DNA of 64,000 bases from Pseudomonas koreensis (GCF_025447595.1 NZ_JAOEJU010000001.1:620001-684000), one strand, 5' to 3'; numbered from the stretch's first letter, positions 45,709 to 54,289 are shown. Notes: generated from the sequence alone by a model not told the origin. Translations and numbers: made by a program.

Positions 45709-46206
45709 ATGTCGGAACTCAAAAAAATTACAGTTATTGTCAAGAATTTCAATCTGAAAGCGAGCGGAGATATTGACGCGCTTTTTACAATGGTGCGATG
45801 CGAAGATGAGGAAGGAAATACTCACCACTTCAAAGAGGTTGTGATGCTGAACTACCTCAAAAGACATGGCGCGATGACTACTGATATCCCCCGAACTTGG
45901 TTCTTCAAGCATTTAGGAAAAAAATCAATCGTGCTTGTGGCATTTGAAAAGGGCAATGGTAAGGTTGAGTACGACCTTGATCATATGCGAATCGTTGCCA
46001 AATCGACCTTCCTGAAGGGCATTGTGTACGGGTTGGCGGCAGTACCCGCAGGTGTGATTGTTGGCACAGCCACGTACGGTATTGGTTTGCTGCTTATTCC
46101 TGTGTTCCTTTTTTACAGCTACAGGAATATTTTCAAACTCCCGAAAATTCTGCGCCGTAAGACCTTGATCAGTGATTTAGCATCTCATGGTGTTGTCGTG
46201 CAGTGA
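45709..46206 (+). CDS. Cargo membrane protein of unknown function
   Basis: 165 residues. A soluble N-terminal part (1-100: KITVIVKNFNLKASGDIDALFTMVRCEDEEGNTHHFKEVVML) is beta-rich. A hydrophobic segment (around 103-145: FLKGIVYGLAAVPAGVIVGTATYGIGLLLIPVFLFYSY) is one long or two short membrane helices, and the tail is basic (RRKTLISD). AAGGA precedes the ATG by 7 nt. The AT-rich composition differs from neighbours. Soluble sensor plus membrane segment would suit a membrane-acting effector, but nothing proves it. Confidence 0.7.
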   Translation: MSELKKITVIVKNFNLKASGDIDALFTMVRCEDEEGNTHHFKEVVMLNYLKRHGAMTTDIPRTWFFKHLGKKSIVLVAFEKGNGKVEYDLDHMRIVAKSTFLKGIVYGLAAVPAGVIVGTATYGIGLLLIPVFLFYSYRNIFKLPKILRRKTLISDLASHGVVVQ

Positions 46207-46493
46207 TGACGAGTGCGTCGCACAGGCACTGGTTTGCGCAGTTGCAAATGGGCCGACCTGGGCCGCTCAGCAAACCGATCGACGGGTACTTGGCTGGTCT
46301 GAACGACATCCGCCGGTGCGACCTTGCGCGAACGCTGGAATGGTCAGCCATCGGTGACAAGGAAGCGATCGGGGAGTTGCTCACCGACTTCATCAAGCAG
46401 ACGGGCGCCGATGAGGTGATGATCGATTGCAGGATTTATGACCCTGTCGCACGCTGCCGCTCCTATCAGTACGCTGCGGAAGCGATCTCGTAG
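46203..46493 (+). pseudogene. C-terminal remnant of a luciferase-like flavin oxidoreductase
   Basis: The 96-codon frame matches only the last part of LLM-class (luciferase-like) FMN-dependent oxidoreductases. It reads FAQLQMGRPGPLSKPIDGYLAGL, then RTLEWSAIGDKEAIGELLTDFIKQTGADEVMIDCRIYDPVARCRSYQYAAEAI, the usual close of that family. The first 230 or so residues with the flavin site are absent. Whether the short frame is translated is unknown. It marks decay of older cargo and is not derived from the LLM gene at 55295, whose end is different. Confidence 0.75.
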
Positions 46494-47533
46494 TAGCTTG
46501 CAACCAAAATGCGGAGGAATTCGCGCCCTCTTGAATTCCTCTGAGGTACTTGCTCAGACTAACCTGTCGCGCCGGTAAGCGCCGGACACTGCGTAGAGGA
46601 GGGTGTCAAGCTCTGCACTGGTCGCAAACCGGGCTTCAAATTCCCCTGTTTCACCAGCGAACACGTACTCCGCACACTGGCAATCGTCTTCACCCTCACC
46701 GCAGTTTATGCACGTGGGGTTGCAAGCTCGGGTCGTCGTCATCGATCCCGCTGTGCGCTCCGAAATCCATGTCTTCCATACCGCCTCGGGCGAACTCCGC
46801 GACTGCCTCCTCGTCTTCGATGGGACACGATGCGGTTGCTGTGTGGGTACCGTTGGGCGACGAACTAGAAAAGCTTGTGCGGGCGTAGCCCTGGCTGATG
46901 CATTGAGATTCGCTGTAGGCGATCATCAGAGAATCAGTTGATCAGGGCATCAATTGGCCACCTACCACCATACACTCAGCGTCGATGATCTCACGAGGTT
47001 GTACGTGAGTACCGCCGGCGCGGAAACGTTCAATGTTGAGGAAAGAGCTGAGCGCTTCGATGGCCCAAGAGTCGATTTGTGCATCGAGAACGTCTGCGCT
47101 CATATCGACCCAGTATCCGCACCGCAGACTGGTTTTCGATTATCAGGGGAGGCGGCCCATAGGGTTGCGCCAAATGCCAGAGACCTGGGTGAATGCCATC
47201 TGTAGGATCAAATGTAGCCACTCCCTATATCATTGTTCGGAGCTGCCATGAAGCAAGACGCCGTCGCCAATACCCTCACCGACCAAGAGTACGAGACCAT
47301 TGGTACCCAGCGAAGTCTCAAGCCAGGCGGACAGCGGTGATCGGCTCCGAGTTGGGTTCTGAGCGGAAAATGGCCGGAGCTGCAGTCCAGCAGCTCTCGC
47401 ACCATGCCCCATCATGTGGCATAAAGCTATCTCTTGAAAGAGGACAGGGTTGAGGGCGCCGCCTTCAGATGCTGGCCCAGAATCAGCAATCGGCTATGGC
47501 GTCGCCATACGCTCAGGCTGTGGGAGTGAGTGC
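46494..47533. other. Sparse cargo region
   Basis: About 1 kb between the oxidoreductase remnant and the DUF3800 gene. The only protein-like content I see is a pair of small minus-strand frames (46554-46926, listed separately). Short plus frames at 46954-47205 and 47248-47340 (MKQDAVANTLTDQEYETIGTQ) lack a ribosome site or known domain. Confidence 0.45.
46554..46742 (-). CDS. Putative small Cys-rich protein
   Basis: 62 residues: MTTTRACNPTCINCGEGEDDCQCAEYVF with five Cys, then an acidic GETGEFEARFATSAELDTLLYAVSGAYRRDRLV. The clustered CxxxCxxC and CxC pattern could bind a metal. A second minus frame (46696-46926, 76 residues, acidic, EDEEAVAEFARGGMEDMDFG) ends 46 bp inside it and could be its upstream partner. 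Both look protein-like in composition, but no family is recognised. Confidence 0.4.
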   Translation of the reverse strand: MTTTRACNPTCINCGEGEDDCQCAEYVFAGETGEFEARFATSAELDTLLYAVSGAYRRDRLV

Positions 47534-48694
47534 GTGGGAAGGACATTCGCATTTGTAGACGAGTCGGGTAATCACGATCTCGATACCTCGAAGTCAGGTA
47601 GCTCCGACTTCTTTGTAATCTGCTCCGTCATCGTCGCTGAAACGGATTTGCCGAAAGCTTACGAGCTTGCTGGCCTAGCCAGGGCGAGGCACTTCCAGTC
47701 AGGGGAGATCAAGTCCAGCAAACTCAGAGCCAAGGACGCGGATCGGCGCCGGCGGATTCTCGTTGATCTCGCGGAGCTACCGCTCAAACTCTTTTTCACA
47801 GTGGTAGACAAGCGTCGGGTCTACCAGGACGGGGGGCTGCAGTTCAAGCAGTCTTTCATCAAGCACGTGAACAACCTTCTGTACTCGCGGCTCTTTGATC
47901 ACTGTCCCGACCTGCACATGACCGTGGACGAGCATGGCGGCCCCGAGTTTCAGGCCAGCCTGAGGGACTACGTATCGGAACGCTATTCGGGAGATCTTTT
48001 CCGTGACACCGCGTTTCAGACCAAGAGCAGTAAAGACGACGTTTTGATCCAGGTAGCGGACTTCTTCGCGGGTAGTGTCGCGCACATCTACGAAGGTAAG
48101 GCTAGCGGCGAAGTTGTAGAGGCTTACAGGAACATCCTGCGTAGCCGGACGCTGGGCATTTTGGAATGGCCACCGCGCTACCAGTCGTTGATTCCGCCTC
48201 CTATGGACGAATCAGCGCTGGCCGATCACCGAGTCCATCAACAGGCCCTTAAGCAAGCCGATAAATTCCTATCCAAGGTCGGACAGCACCTGGATGAGGA
48301 TGAGCGTCTTCAGGTATGCATCCTGGACTACCTACGCTTCAGGAGTGATTTCGTCGCCGATGAGTATGTCTCCACGGGTGACATAGCCAAACACCTCGCG
48401 GACAGGGGGTTCCATGGTCTTTCTGATCAGAAGATCAGATCCAGTGGAATTGCGAAGTTGCGCGACGCTGAGGTCATCATCGCCAGCGCTGCCAAGGGCT
48501 ATAAGATCCCCCGCACGCGGGCTGACATAAACGATTTCCTAGAACTGGCCTCAAGCCAGATTTTGCCGCTGCTTGACCGAATCAAGAAAGCGCGGGATGT
48601 CTACCGCCTCAGCAGCATCGGAGACTATGACATCTTGGGCGCGGATCAGTACTCGGAAATCAGAAAGCTGCTCCAGTCGTTGGAGCCGCTGTGA
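47534..48694 (+). CDS. DUF3800 protein, predicted RNase H-like nuclease
   Basis: 386 residues from the GTG at 47534 (GGGAG 7 nt upstream), which places FAFVDESGNHDL at residue 5 as is usual; a TTG at 47450 would add 28 poor-quality residues. DUF3800 has an RNase H-like fold, and acidic residues at the expected places are D9 and E10 (VDESG), D/E in TVDEHGGPEF (around 136) and D in VLIQVADFFAGSVAH (around 175). A helical C-terminal extension (around 245-386) with a winged-helix-like STGDIAKHLADRGFHGLSDQKIRSSGIAKL follows. DUF3800 genes are frequent in defence islands; here it is transposon cargo. Target unknown. Confidence 0.82.
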   Translation: MGRTFAFVDESGNHDLDTSKSGSSDFFVICSVIVAETDLPKAYELAGLARARHFQSGEIKSSKLRAKDADRRRRILVDLAELPLKLFFTVVDKRRVYQDGGLQFKQSFIKHVNNLLYSRLFDHCPDLHMTVDEHGGPEFQASLRDYVSERYSGDLFRDTAFQTKSSKDDVLIQVADFFAGSVAHIYEGKASGEVVEAYRNILRSRTLGILEWPPRYQSLIPPPMDESALADHRVHQQALKQADKFLSKVGQHLDEDERLQVCILDYLRFRSDFVADEYVSTGDIAKHLADRGFHGLSDQKIRSSGIAKLRDAEVIIASAAKGYKIPRTRADINDFLELASSQILPLLDRIKKARDVYRLSSIGDYDILGADQYSEIRKLLQSLEPL

Positions 48695-48947
48695 ACGACG
48701 ACCTGACCTGGACAACGCTTGCGCGTCATTCCACCTCCATCATTTTGGTCGGCACCGACACCGACAGCATTGCAGTCTAATTGAGGTCGCTTCGGGGAAA
48801 GTGGATTGATACTCTTATGAAATTAGCGCTCAGGTATGAGGTTGACCAGGCCAGAAATCACGGAGCTCGTTCTGAGCGCAACCCCACCGTGATTGACGTC
48901 TGGCCAGGCTCGCACGGTGATGGCGAATTCGATGGTGCGGAGGGGTT

Positions 48948-49139
48948 GTGCAAAATTTCGATCTTGTGTGGCAAAAAGCTGAAACGGTGTTCGGCGACAA
49001 AGCCAGAGCAGCTGTGTGGCTGTCGACGCCCACGAACCTCTTCGATAGCATGACTCCGCTGGAGTTTGTGAAAGATCAGGAAAGCTTAGATCGGGTTATT
49101 GAAGTGCTGACGCAGATCGATCATGGGTATGCCAGCTGA
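48948..49139 (+). CDS. Solo MbcA/ParS/Xre-type antitoxin domain
   Basis: 63 residues from a GTG at 48948; an in-frame stop 27 bp upstream limits any extension to nine residues. FDLVWQKAETVFGDKARAAVWLSTPTNLFDSMTPLEFVKDQESLDRVIEVLTQIDHGYAS is the DUF2384 C-terminal domain of Xre/MbcA antitoxins: a WLSTP core, a PLEF turn and a final IxxG. The N-terminal helix-turn-helix half and the partner RES-type toxin are both absent. Either an orphan antitoxin or a truncation remnant. Confidence 0.65.
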   Translation: MQNFDLVWQKAETVFGDKARAAVWLSTPTNLFDSMTPLEFVKDQESLDRVIEVLTQIDHGYAS

Positions 49140-49236
49140 TAAATAACAGGCTAGAGCTCGGGCCAAGAAATCCTCGGCCGAGTGGGCGAGGGTGACGCCG
49201 AATCCTTCTGCGGAGTAACTGTGCCTGTGACGCGAT

Positions 49237-49614
49237 TCAACTTGGCTTCTCAGAATAGGTAAAGGGTATGATGTCCCTGTCATCGATCGCCTCAAGCTTG
49301 AAGTAACATCCATTGGCCTTCAACGCATGGATGATGTGACATTCGGCATAAGCGGTGCTGTAAAAGGTGTTCGGGCCTTGGATGTTGAATACACATTCTC
49401 CCGCGTAGCCCCGTTCATAGTTCAGGTTCTCCAAGGCTCCCGCCGCTTCACCATTTGCTTCGGCTATCGCGATCACCAATTGCCGTAGAGTCGATTGATC
49501 CGTTTCTGTCATCTCAGCAGAAAACTTAACCTGGTGATGGCTACGGAAACCTCCGCCACCACTCGCTGAGCCGAGGCGGTTAAATGTGATGTGAGCGAGC
49601 CGGACTACTTCCAT
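49237..49614 (-). CDS. Putative partner of the TIR protein, unknown domain
   Basis: 125 residues (AGAAGG about 9 nt before the ATG). MEVVRLAHITFNRLGSASGGGGFRSHHQVKFSAEMTETDQSTLRQLVIAIAEANGEAAGALENLNYERGYAGECVFNIQGPNTFYSTAYAECHIIHALKANGCYFKLEAIDDRDIIPF: alpha/beta, with no signal peptide and no recognised motif. It follows the TIR gene by 82 bp on the same strand, so it may be co-transcribed and act with it. Function not known. Confidence 0.6.
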   Translation of the reverse strand: MEVVRLAHITFNRLGSASGGGGFRSHHQVKFSAEMTETDQSTLRQLVIAIAEANGEAAGALENLNYERGYAGECVFNIQGPNTFYSTAYAECHIIHALKANGCYFKLEAIDDRDIIPFTYSEKPS

Positions 49615-49696
49615 GATATGGGCCTTCTACGTGGGTCGTACGCTTTGGTGGCGGGGTAAGCGAGAAGAGTGCACTGTGGCCTGGCGAATAAGTGAT

Positions 49697-50680
49697 TCAA
49701 CGATTGCGTTGGAGCGGTGCGATCAACAGGCTCCAAAGAGTTTCGGCACCACCTTCTTGAGAAAGCTTCTGGTCTTGCCGAGTATGAAACGACATACCGA
49801 ATGTCTTCAGGTACAGAGATTGATCGTCCGTATCAACCGTTAGCGCCTCGTTGTACGAGCCCCCGCCAAACGAATCCCCATGGCTGTAGTAGATCCCCGC
49901 ACCTAGCTGGCCACCGGTGAACACAGTTGCCTTCGCAACGTCGTGACCGTCCTTGTAGATACTCGCAGCAAAGCGATTGGCATCTACACGACGGAAGACC
50001 CCTTCATACCCTGCGTTCCGTGCCTGGAGCTCCGTCAGTGAATTCTCAAAATAACGGGAGATGTACTCGAAGCTGTCGAGCAGAAAGCGGTCTTTGTCCA
50101 GCTGGGTATAGCTTTTAGCCATGCGCAGGTTGCTTGATCTAGGGCCAGGCGGTGTCGAAGGGAAGGGCGCTGCACCCATAGAAAAATCGTCGCAGTCAGA
50201 TCGCACGGATGTCGCCGTTGAGCTGAGGCTGCATCGCTCGGCGGCCTTACGCACCTCCTTTGCCACTTGCAGGAATGCTTCGTCCTGATTCGGCCACAGC
50301 GTCACTGGCTTGCCGTCTTGAGGCGTGCCAAGCAGCTTGCCGAACGGGGCATGGTGCCAATCGCATGGGCGAAGAATTACAGGAATGACGATCGCTTCCT
50401 TAGCAGCATGGCGCTCCATCGCGCGGGCCATCTCGATGTTGTAGCAGTAGTCTGAGGCGATAAAGTCGGGGCTAACCAGCAACAAAATGATTTCATCACT
50501 GTTGATGTGATCGTCAATGGCCGCATCGATTTCTTGACCGGCGCCGATTCTGCGGTCGTGCCAAGTCTCGATGACCCGCTGGCGCTTGAGCATCGACAGC
50601 TGCTTTTCCAGTTGGTCGCGTAGCGCCTCGTCGGCATGGCAGTAAGAGAAAAAGACGTTTGGCAAAATGGTTGCTCCCAT
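49697..50680 (-). CDS. TIR-domain protein, candidate NAD-cleaving effector
   Basis: 327 residues. N-terminal TIR domain (around 7-145): VFFSYCHADEALRDQLEKQL, IDAAIDDHINSDEIILLLVSPDFIASDYCYNIEMARAMER and IPVILRPCDWHHAPF. Glu83 in the YCYNIE segment sits where the catalytic Glu of TIR NADases is found. A linker (around 150-185) leads to a separate C-terminal alpha/beta domain (around 190-322: KSYTQLDKDRFLLDSFEYISRYFENSLTELQARNAGYEGVFRRVDANRFAASIYKDGHDV) of a type that recurs in bacterial TIR proteins and may be a sensor. Probable role is abortive defence by NAD depletion or by making a signal molecule. First of a two-gene minus unit. Confidence 0.88.
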   Translation of the reverse strand: MGATILPNVFFSYCHADEALRDQLEKQLSMLKRQRVIETWHDRRIGAGQEIDAAIDDHINSDEIILLLVSPDFIASDYCYNIEMARAMERHAAKEAIVIPVILRPCDWHHAPFGKLLGTPQDGKPVTLWPNQDEAFLQVAKEVRKAAERCSLSSTATSVRSDCDDFSMGAAPFPSTPPGPRSSNLRMAKSYTQLDKDRFLLDSFEYISRYFENSLTELQARNAGYEGVFRRVDANRFAASIYKDGHDVAKATVFTGGQLGAGIYYSHGDSFGGGSYNEALTVDTDDQSLYLKTFGMSFHTRQDQKLSQEGGAETLWSLLIAPLQRNR

Positions 50681-51008
50681 CCGTTAGCTGCTCTTTCGAT
50701 CATATGGTGAGCTCACCGGAGAGTACAAGCCCGGGCTTTGCTGGGCGTTTAATCGAGGCGAAAGCCCGCGAAACCAACAATCACCAGAAGGAAGTGTGGG
50801 TTGTTCGGATCAGTTTGGAGGCCACCTCGTTTGATGATGTAGCGCTGATGTTGCCCTGCCATTCGGACAGGGGGTTTTGAGCAACGCTGGGTGAGGCAGG
50901 GTAATGGCTCCCGCTGTGGTCGTGTGTGGCTAGGCGCTGAGCATCGAGTACACTATTCGGAATGTGCGTCCGCATTCCAGCACGCTCAAATTTCCAAAGG
51001 AGTAGGAG
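50681..51008. other. Divergent promoter region in the cargo
   Basis: 328 bp between the TIR gene (minus) and the TPR gene (plus). It should hold both promoters. No gene, no clear repeat and no terminator seen; AAAGGAGTAGGAG just before 51009 is a strong ribosome site. Confidence 0.5.
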
Positions 51009-52040
51009 ATGGGCATTTTTAGCTGGCTGTTCAACAGGCCCAAGGCTGTCAAATTCGATTCCGCAACAAAGCACCAGCCCGCTCAGCGTCAACCCCTAGT
51101 CGCTCAGCCAGCGCTACGGGCTACCCCTCAGATCCGACGTGACAAGCATTTTCTCCGAATCGAGTCGCTGGATTTCTCAGGCGTCTATCAACTGTCCAAA
51201 TCCAAGAAGTGGGCGATCGCCTGGCGAGATTCTGATCCATCAGCAGGTCGCGGAGGTCATAGGGAGTCCGGATTAGGGGCCTACGTCCTTGCAGATCTGA
51301 ACAGCGGTACCGTTTCATGCCAGGGGAGCATGCCCAGGCCAAACAATGGACACGTGAGTGACACTGGCATGTTTTGCCTGGAAGATTGGCATTTTGGCAG
51401 CACCCTGTCTGGGACATTCAGCGTTTACGATCCCAGTGGCTCTGTGGTCTTATCCAGAGAGCTCACGGCCAATATTCTCACCAGCGGCATTTCTAGGCAT
51501 GGGAAATACGCATTCTGCGCTACCGCCAACAGCCCGACGGATCATGGCAATAAGGTGTTCCTGTTTGACCTGGTCAATCGGGTCGAAATGTACTGTGCCA
51601 CCCCGAAGGCCGGATGGCCTGATAGCTACGAAGTGGACGAGAGCACGGGCGAACTCGTGGCGCTGTTCAAGGACATGGGCAGCTTCCGGTACGACATTCA
51701 TGGCCAATTCGTGGATGCTGATCAGCTCGGCGACGCCAACCTCAGCTCTTCCCGTTACGACCGCATCATCCTCGCTGCAGAAAAGATTTTGGGGGAGGGC
51801 GACCTGACGGACGAGCGCACCCTGGAAGTCTTGATCGCGGTGCAGCGTGCCCGCTCGCTCGGCGCAGATGAAAACCCTGCCTGGAAACCCACAGCGCTCA
51901 AAGTCCAAGGGCTTGCATACGAGCAGTTGGGCCAGTACCCCAAAGCATTGCAGGTCTATGAGGAAGCGCTGGCTTTGAATCCAAAAATTGGGGTTAAGCG
52001 CAGGTTGGCTTCGGTGAGTAAGCGGATCAAGGCAGAGTAG
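51009..52040 (+). CDS. Cargo protein with propeller-like middle and TPR end
   Basis: 343 residues. Short N-terminal segment MGIFSWLFNRPKAVKF, then a beta-rich middle (around 45-235) with repeated AYVLADLNSGTVSC, GTFSVYDPSGSVVLSRELTANILTSGISRHGKYAFCATAN, VFLFDLVNRVEMYC blocks reminiscent of beta-propeller blades. The C-terminal TPR-like helices (around 255-340) include KPTALKVQGLAYEQLGQYPKALQVYEEALALNPK. Very strong ribosome site. Protein-interaction role likely; not a known family to me. It stands alone between TIR and recombinase-like genes. Confidence 0.75.
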   Translation: MGIFSWLFNRPKAVKFDSATKHQPAQRQPLVAQPALRATPQIRRDKHFLRIESLDFSGVYQLSKSKKWAIAWRDSDPSAGRGGHRESGLGAYVLADLNSGTVSCQGSMPRPNNGHVSDTGMFCLEDWHFGSTLSGTFSVYDPSGSVVLSRELTANILTSGISRHGKYAFCATANSPTDHGNKVFLFDLVNRVEMYCATPKAGWPDSYEVDESTGELVALFKDMGSFRYDIHGQFVDADQLGDANLSSSRYDRIILAAEKILGEGDLTDERTLEVLIAVQRARSLGADENPAWKPTALKVQGLAYEQLGQYPKALQVYEEALALNPKIGVKRRLASVSKRIKAE

Positions 52041-52282
52041 CTGGGGCAGCTCGACGATCGCTTGGCGCAGAGCATTTGCCCCTGCGCAATCAGGTCGTAC
52101 CGCGACGGAGCCCTATCGTCCTATGGCTCATGGCTGGGTGGCCAGGAGAGACAGCTCTTCTGATCTTATGGGCCTTGCCAGCCGGCTCTTGGGCACTCAA
52201 GGATCAGGAAATCAGGTGGGCTGAGGAGGGCGGTCGTGCTCCGGTGCTTGAGTAGACTCGGGTAGTTTAAACATCTAACCCC

Positions 52283-53974
52283 CTAGTCCAGCAAACTAGA
52301 GAAAATGTTTATCTTGATTGATTCGATCTTGAGTAATGAATCACAAACGTTATCGCACCAGTCTATGATGCGAGCTGCTCGGACAACCATGTCGTGATCG
52401 CCACCGGAGATGCGGACAAATGGAGCCCACTTAGGATTTGGCATCACGCTCTTAATTTCCAGATGCAGCCTTGCCTGGGCATAGCTAGTCGTCCAGCTAG
52501 CAGGCGGCGAAAGACAAAACTCGTAAAACTCCCGACCATCAAGCGGTCTCAAAGAATGAAGGCTTTTTTGTTTAACATAAATTGACCACAAAAGCAGTTT
52601 TTCAAGAGCCACTAGCTTTAACCGATCCGCACTGCACGATCGATACGCTCGAATTACCTCAAGCGAGTCTATCGCGACGGTGAAGCATTTTTTAGGAAAG
52701 AAGCTTTCCACATAGGCTTGGGCCTGTGGCTTCGTAAAAACTAGTACGTCTCTCTTGTGCATGCCAAATAATGGAGGCGGACAATTCTGTTTGTGGTAAT
52801 CCGTGTTCAGATCCGCAGTATCCTGATGATGAATGACTCCGCGTGCTTTCGATAGCTGCTTACGCGTCCATCCCAACCGGTACTGGCGCGACGTTTCGCT
52901 GGGTGACGGGCGAATCGGTGCTGGCTGATCGAGCCGAGTGACGCGGAAACCCACAGCTCGATCAAGCAACTCACTCGGCGAACGCTGCATGCCTGGCATT
53001 TTGGGGAGTTTCCACATTAGCTTGTTGAGCAACGCCTCCGTGAGTATTGGATCGATTTCGTCCGCTGATGGAATGGCGCTCATACCCAGACCGTGCCTGT
53101 ATCTGGCTATCGTGTCTACAAGGGCTTCGGGAATCGGGATGCTGTAGTCCCGCAGATGACTTCGCATGATGAAGCGTGGATCGTCTGAGCCTATTGATGA
53201 GAAGCACGACATCGAAAAGTGAAGTCGCGCTGAGCGCCACTCCTTGAAACTGAGGGACAGGTGATAGCAGACCGAGCATACAAACAAACTACGCTCAGAA
53301 ACACTGTTGGACGGCGTCAGGTTGGCCAGGTATTGAAGGTAAGCCTGGGTTTGGGAGTCGTCTTGCTCACTGAAGGGCATTCGGGAAGCTCTATACAAAT
53401 CGCAGCTCGCCAGCTTGGGCTGTACACCCAAGTCCAAGCTCAAAAACTTAAAAAATCGGTTTAGGACGTACCCAGATTCGGGGTCTGTTATTGGTTGGAC
53501 GAATGGCTTCCAGTCTTCGTTAAGGCGCTCTGTGCCTTCATTAATGTCGAATCTCGCACTCCGAATGCCCATCCAAGTTTCGGGAGGCCGCGCGGAGAAC
53601 GCCCTGAAGGCCCTAAGATCTGCTGCCGTGAATTCAGCCAGTGGCTTCCTTGCAATGCAAATTGCCCAAAGGACGAACTTTTCCAGGAAGGTCACGATGC
53701 GAGGCTTGCTTCGCATGTAGGGAGGAAGGCTTTCGACGTACCGGCAAAAATGGTCGTAGGTTTCGATTGCGTGTGTCTTTGCCGGGAATGAGTCTAGGTA
53801 GCCGAATATCAGAGACGACTGGGTTGCAAAACGACCATCGGCTTCGATGTCGTTAGCGTTGGCTTCAGTACGGTGTGCGGTTTCACCGTGGTCGGTGAGG
53901 ATTGATCTTGGGAACACCATGACGTCCTTGATGAGACCGATTGGAGCATCTACCAGCCCAATGTAGCTGAGCAT
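52283..53974 (-). CDS. Degenerate tyrosine-recombinase-like protein with duplicated N-domain
   Basis: 563 residues. Residues around 60-160 look like the SAM-like core-binding domain of tyrosine recombinases (FLEKFVLWAICIARKPLAEFTAADLRAFRAF, PPETWMG, WKPFV). Residues around 205-310 look like the start of the catalytic domain, but the box I Arg is gone (LSLSFKEWRSARLHF where TGLRxSEL is usual). The LRDYSIPIPEALVDTIARYRHGLGMSAIP stretch matches the segment after the Lys hairpin. No box II HxxR or nucleophilic Tyr is visible. Around 425-535 a second core-binding domain appears (ALEKLLLWSIYVKQKSLHSLRPLDGREFYEFCLSPPASW, WAPFVR). Probably DNA-binding but not strand-cutting. It is the last gene before the right end. 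Confidence 0.7.
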   Translation of the reverse strand: MLSYIGLVDAPIGLIKDVMVFPRSILTDHGETAHRTEANANDIEADGRFATQSSLIFGYLDSFPAKTHAIETYDHFCRYVESLPPYMRSKPRIVTFLEKFVLWAICIARKPLAEFTAADLRAFRAFSARPPETWMGIRSARFDINEGTERLNEDWKPFVQPITDPESGYVLNRFFKFLSLDLGVQPKLASCDLYRASRMPFSEQDDSQTQAYLQYLANLTPSNSVSERSLFVCSVCYHLSLSFKEWRSARLHFSMSCFSSIGSDDPRFIMRSHLRDYSIPIPEALVDTIARYRHGLGMSAIPSADEIDPILTEALLNKLMWKLPKMPGMQRSPSELLDRAVGFRVTRLDQPAPIRPSPSETSRQYRLGWTRKQLSKARGVIHHQDTADLNTDYHKQNCPPPLFGMHKRDVLVFTKPQAQAYVESFFPKKCFTVAIDSLEVIRAYRSCSADRLKLVALEKLLLWSIYVKQKSLHSLRPLDGREFYEFCLSPPASWTTSYAQARLHLEIKSVMPNPKWAPFVRISGGDHDMVVRAARIIDWCDNVCDSLLKIESIKINIFSSLLD

Positions 53975-54289
53975 CTAGGCTTGGGAAACCTTGAAGACAA
54001 ACGCATTGCGCAGCGTATCTTTTATCCGATTTGGCTCTGACAGCGCTTAGCTGGAGTAAAAATGCGCTTTAAAGAAAGGCATATATTTCAGCAGGTTAGG
54101 TTCGGCAGAGACGGAGGTCTTAACATTTTTCCGTTTTGGTTCCGACAGGCCAAGACAGGATAAAGATGCCCCCCAAGCCCCTTAGCATTCCGTTCTGGAT
54201 TCGACAGTGGCCGGACGTAGCTTAGGTTGCACATGAACTGTCTAGGGCAAGGCGTTGGGAAGGGACTGTTTCCAGTGACGCGACAGAAT
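53975..54289. repeat. Right-end repeat array (probable transposase-binding sites)
   Basis: Non-coding right end holding three internal copies of a 20-21-bp motif in one orientation: 54023-54043 (TATCCGATTTGGCTCTGACAG), 54129-54148 (TTCCGTTTTGGTTCCGACAG) and 54187-54207 (ATTCCGTTCTGGATTCGACA). The terminal repeat TTCCGTTTTTGTTTCAACG (54289-54307) is a fourth. Consensus TCCGttTtGgtTCcgACAG. Such arrays are the binding sites of TnsB-type transposases. A weaker fifth copy may lie near 54091-54108. Confidence 0.75.

Noticed and set aside
46203..46493. Idea that the oxidoreductase fragment is a captured end of the LLM gene at 55295
   Set aside because: The C-terminal sequences differ (TGADEVMIDCRIYDPVARCRSY versus IGVDHVSLHFRRNRRPLDE), so they belong to different subfamilies.
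48781..49053. 90-codon frame overlapping the antitoxin-domain gene
   Set aside because: Out of frame with the recognised DUF2384 domain; composition not protein-like.
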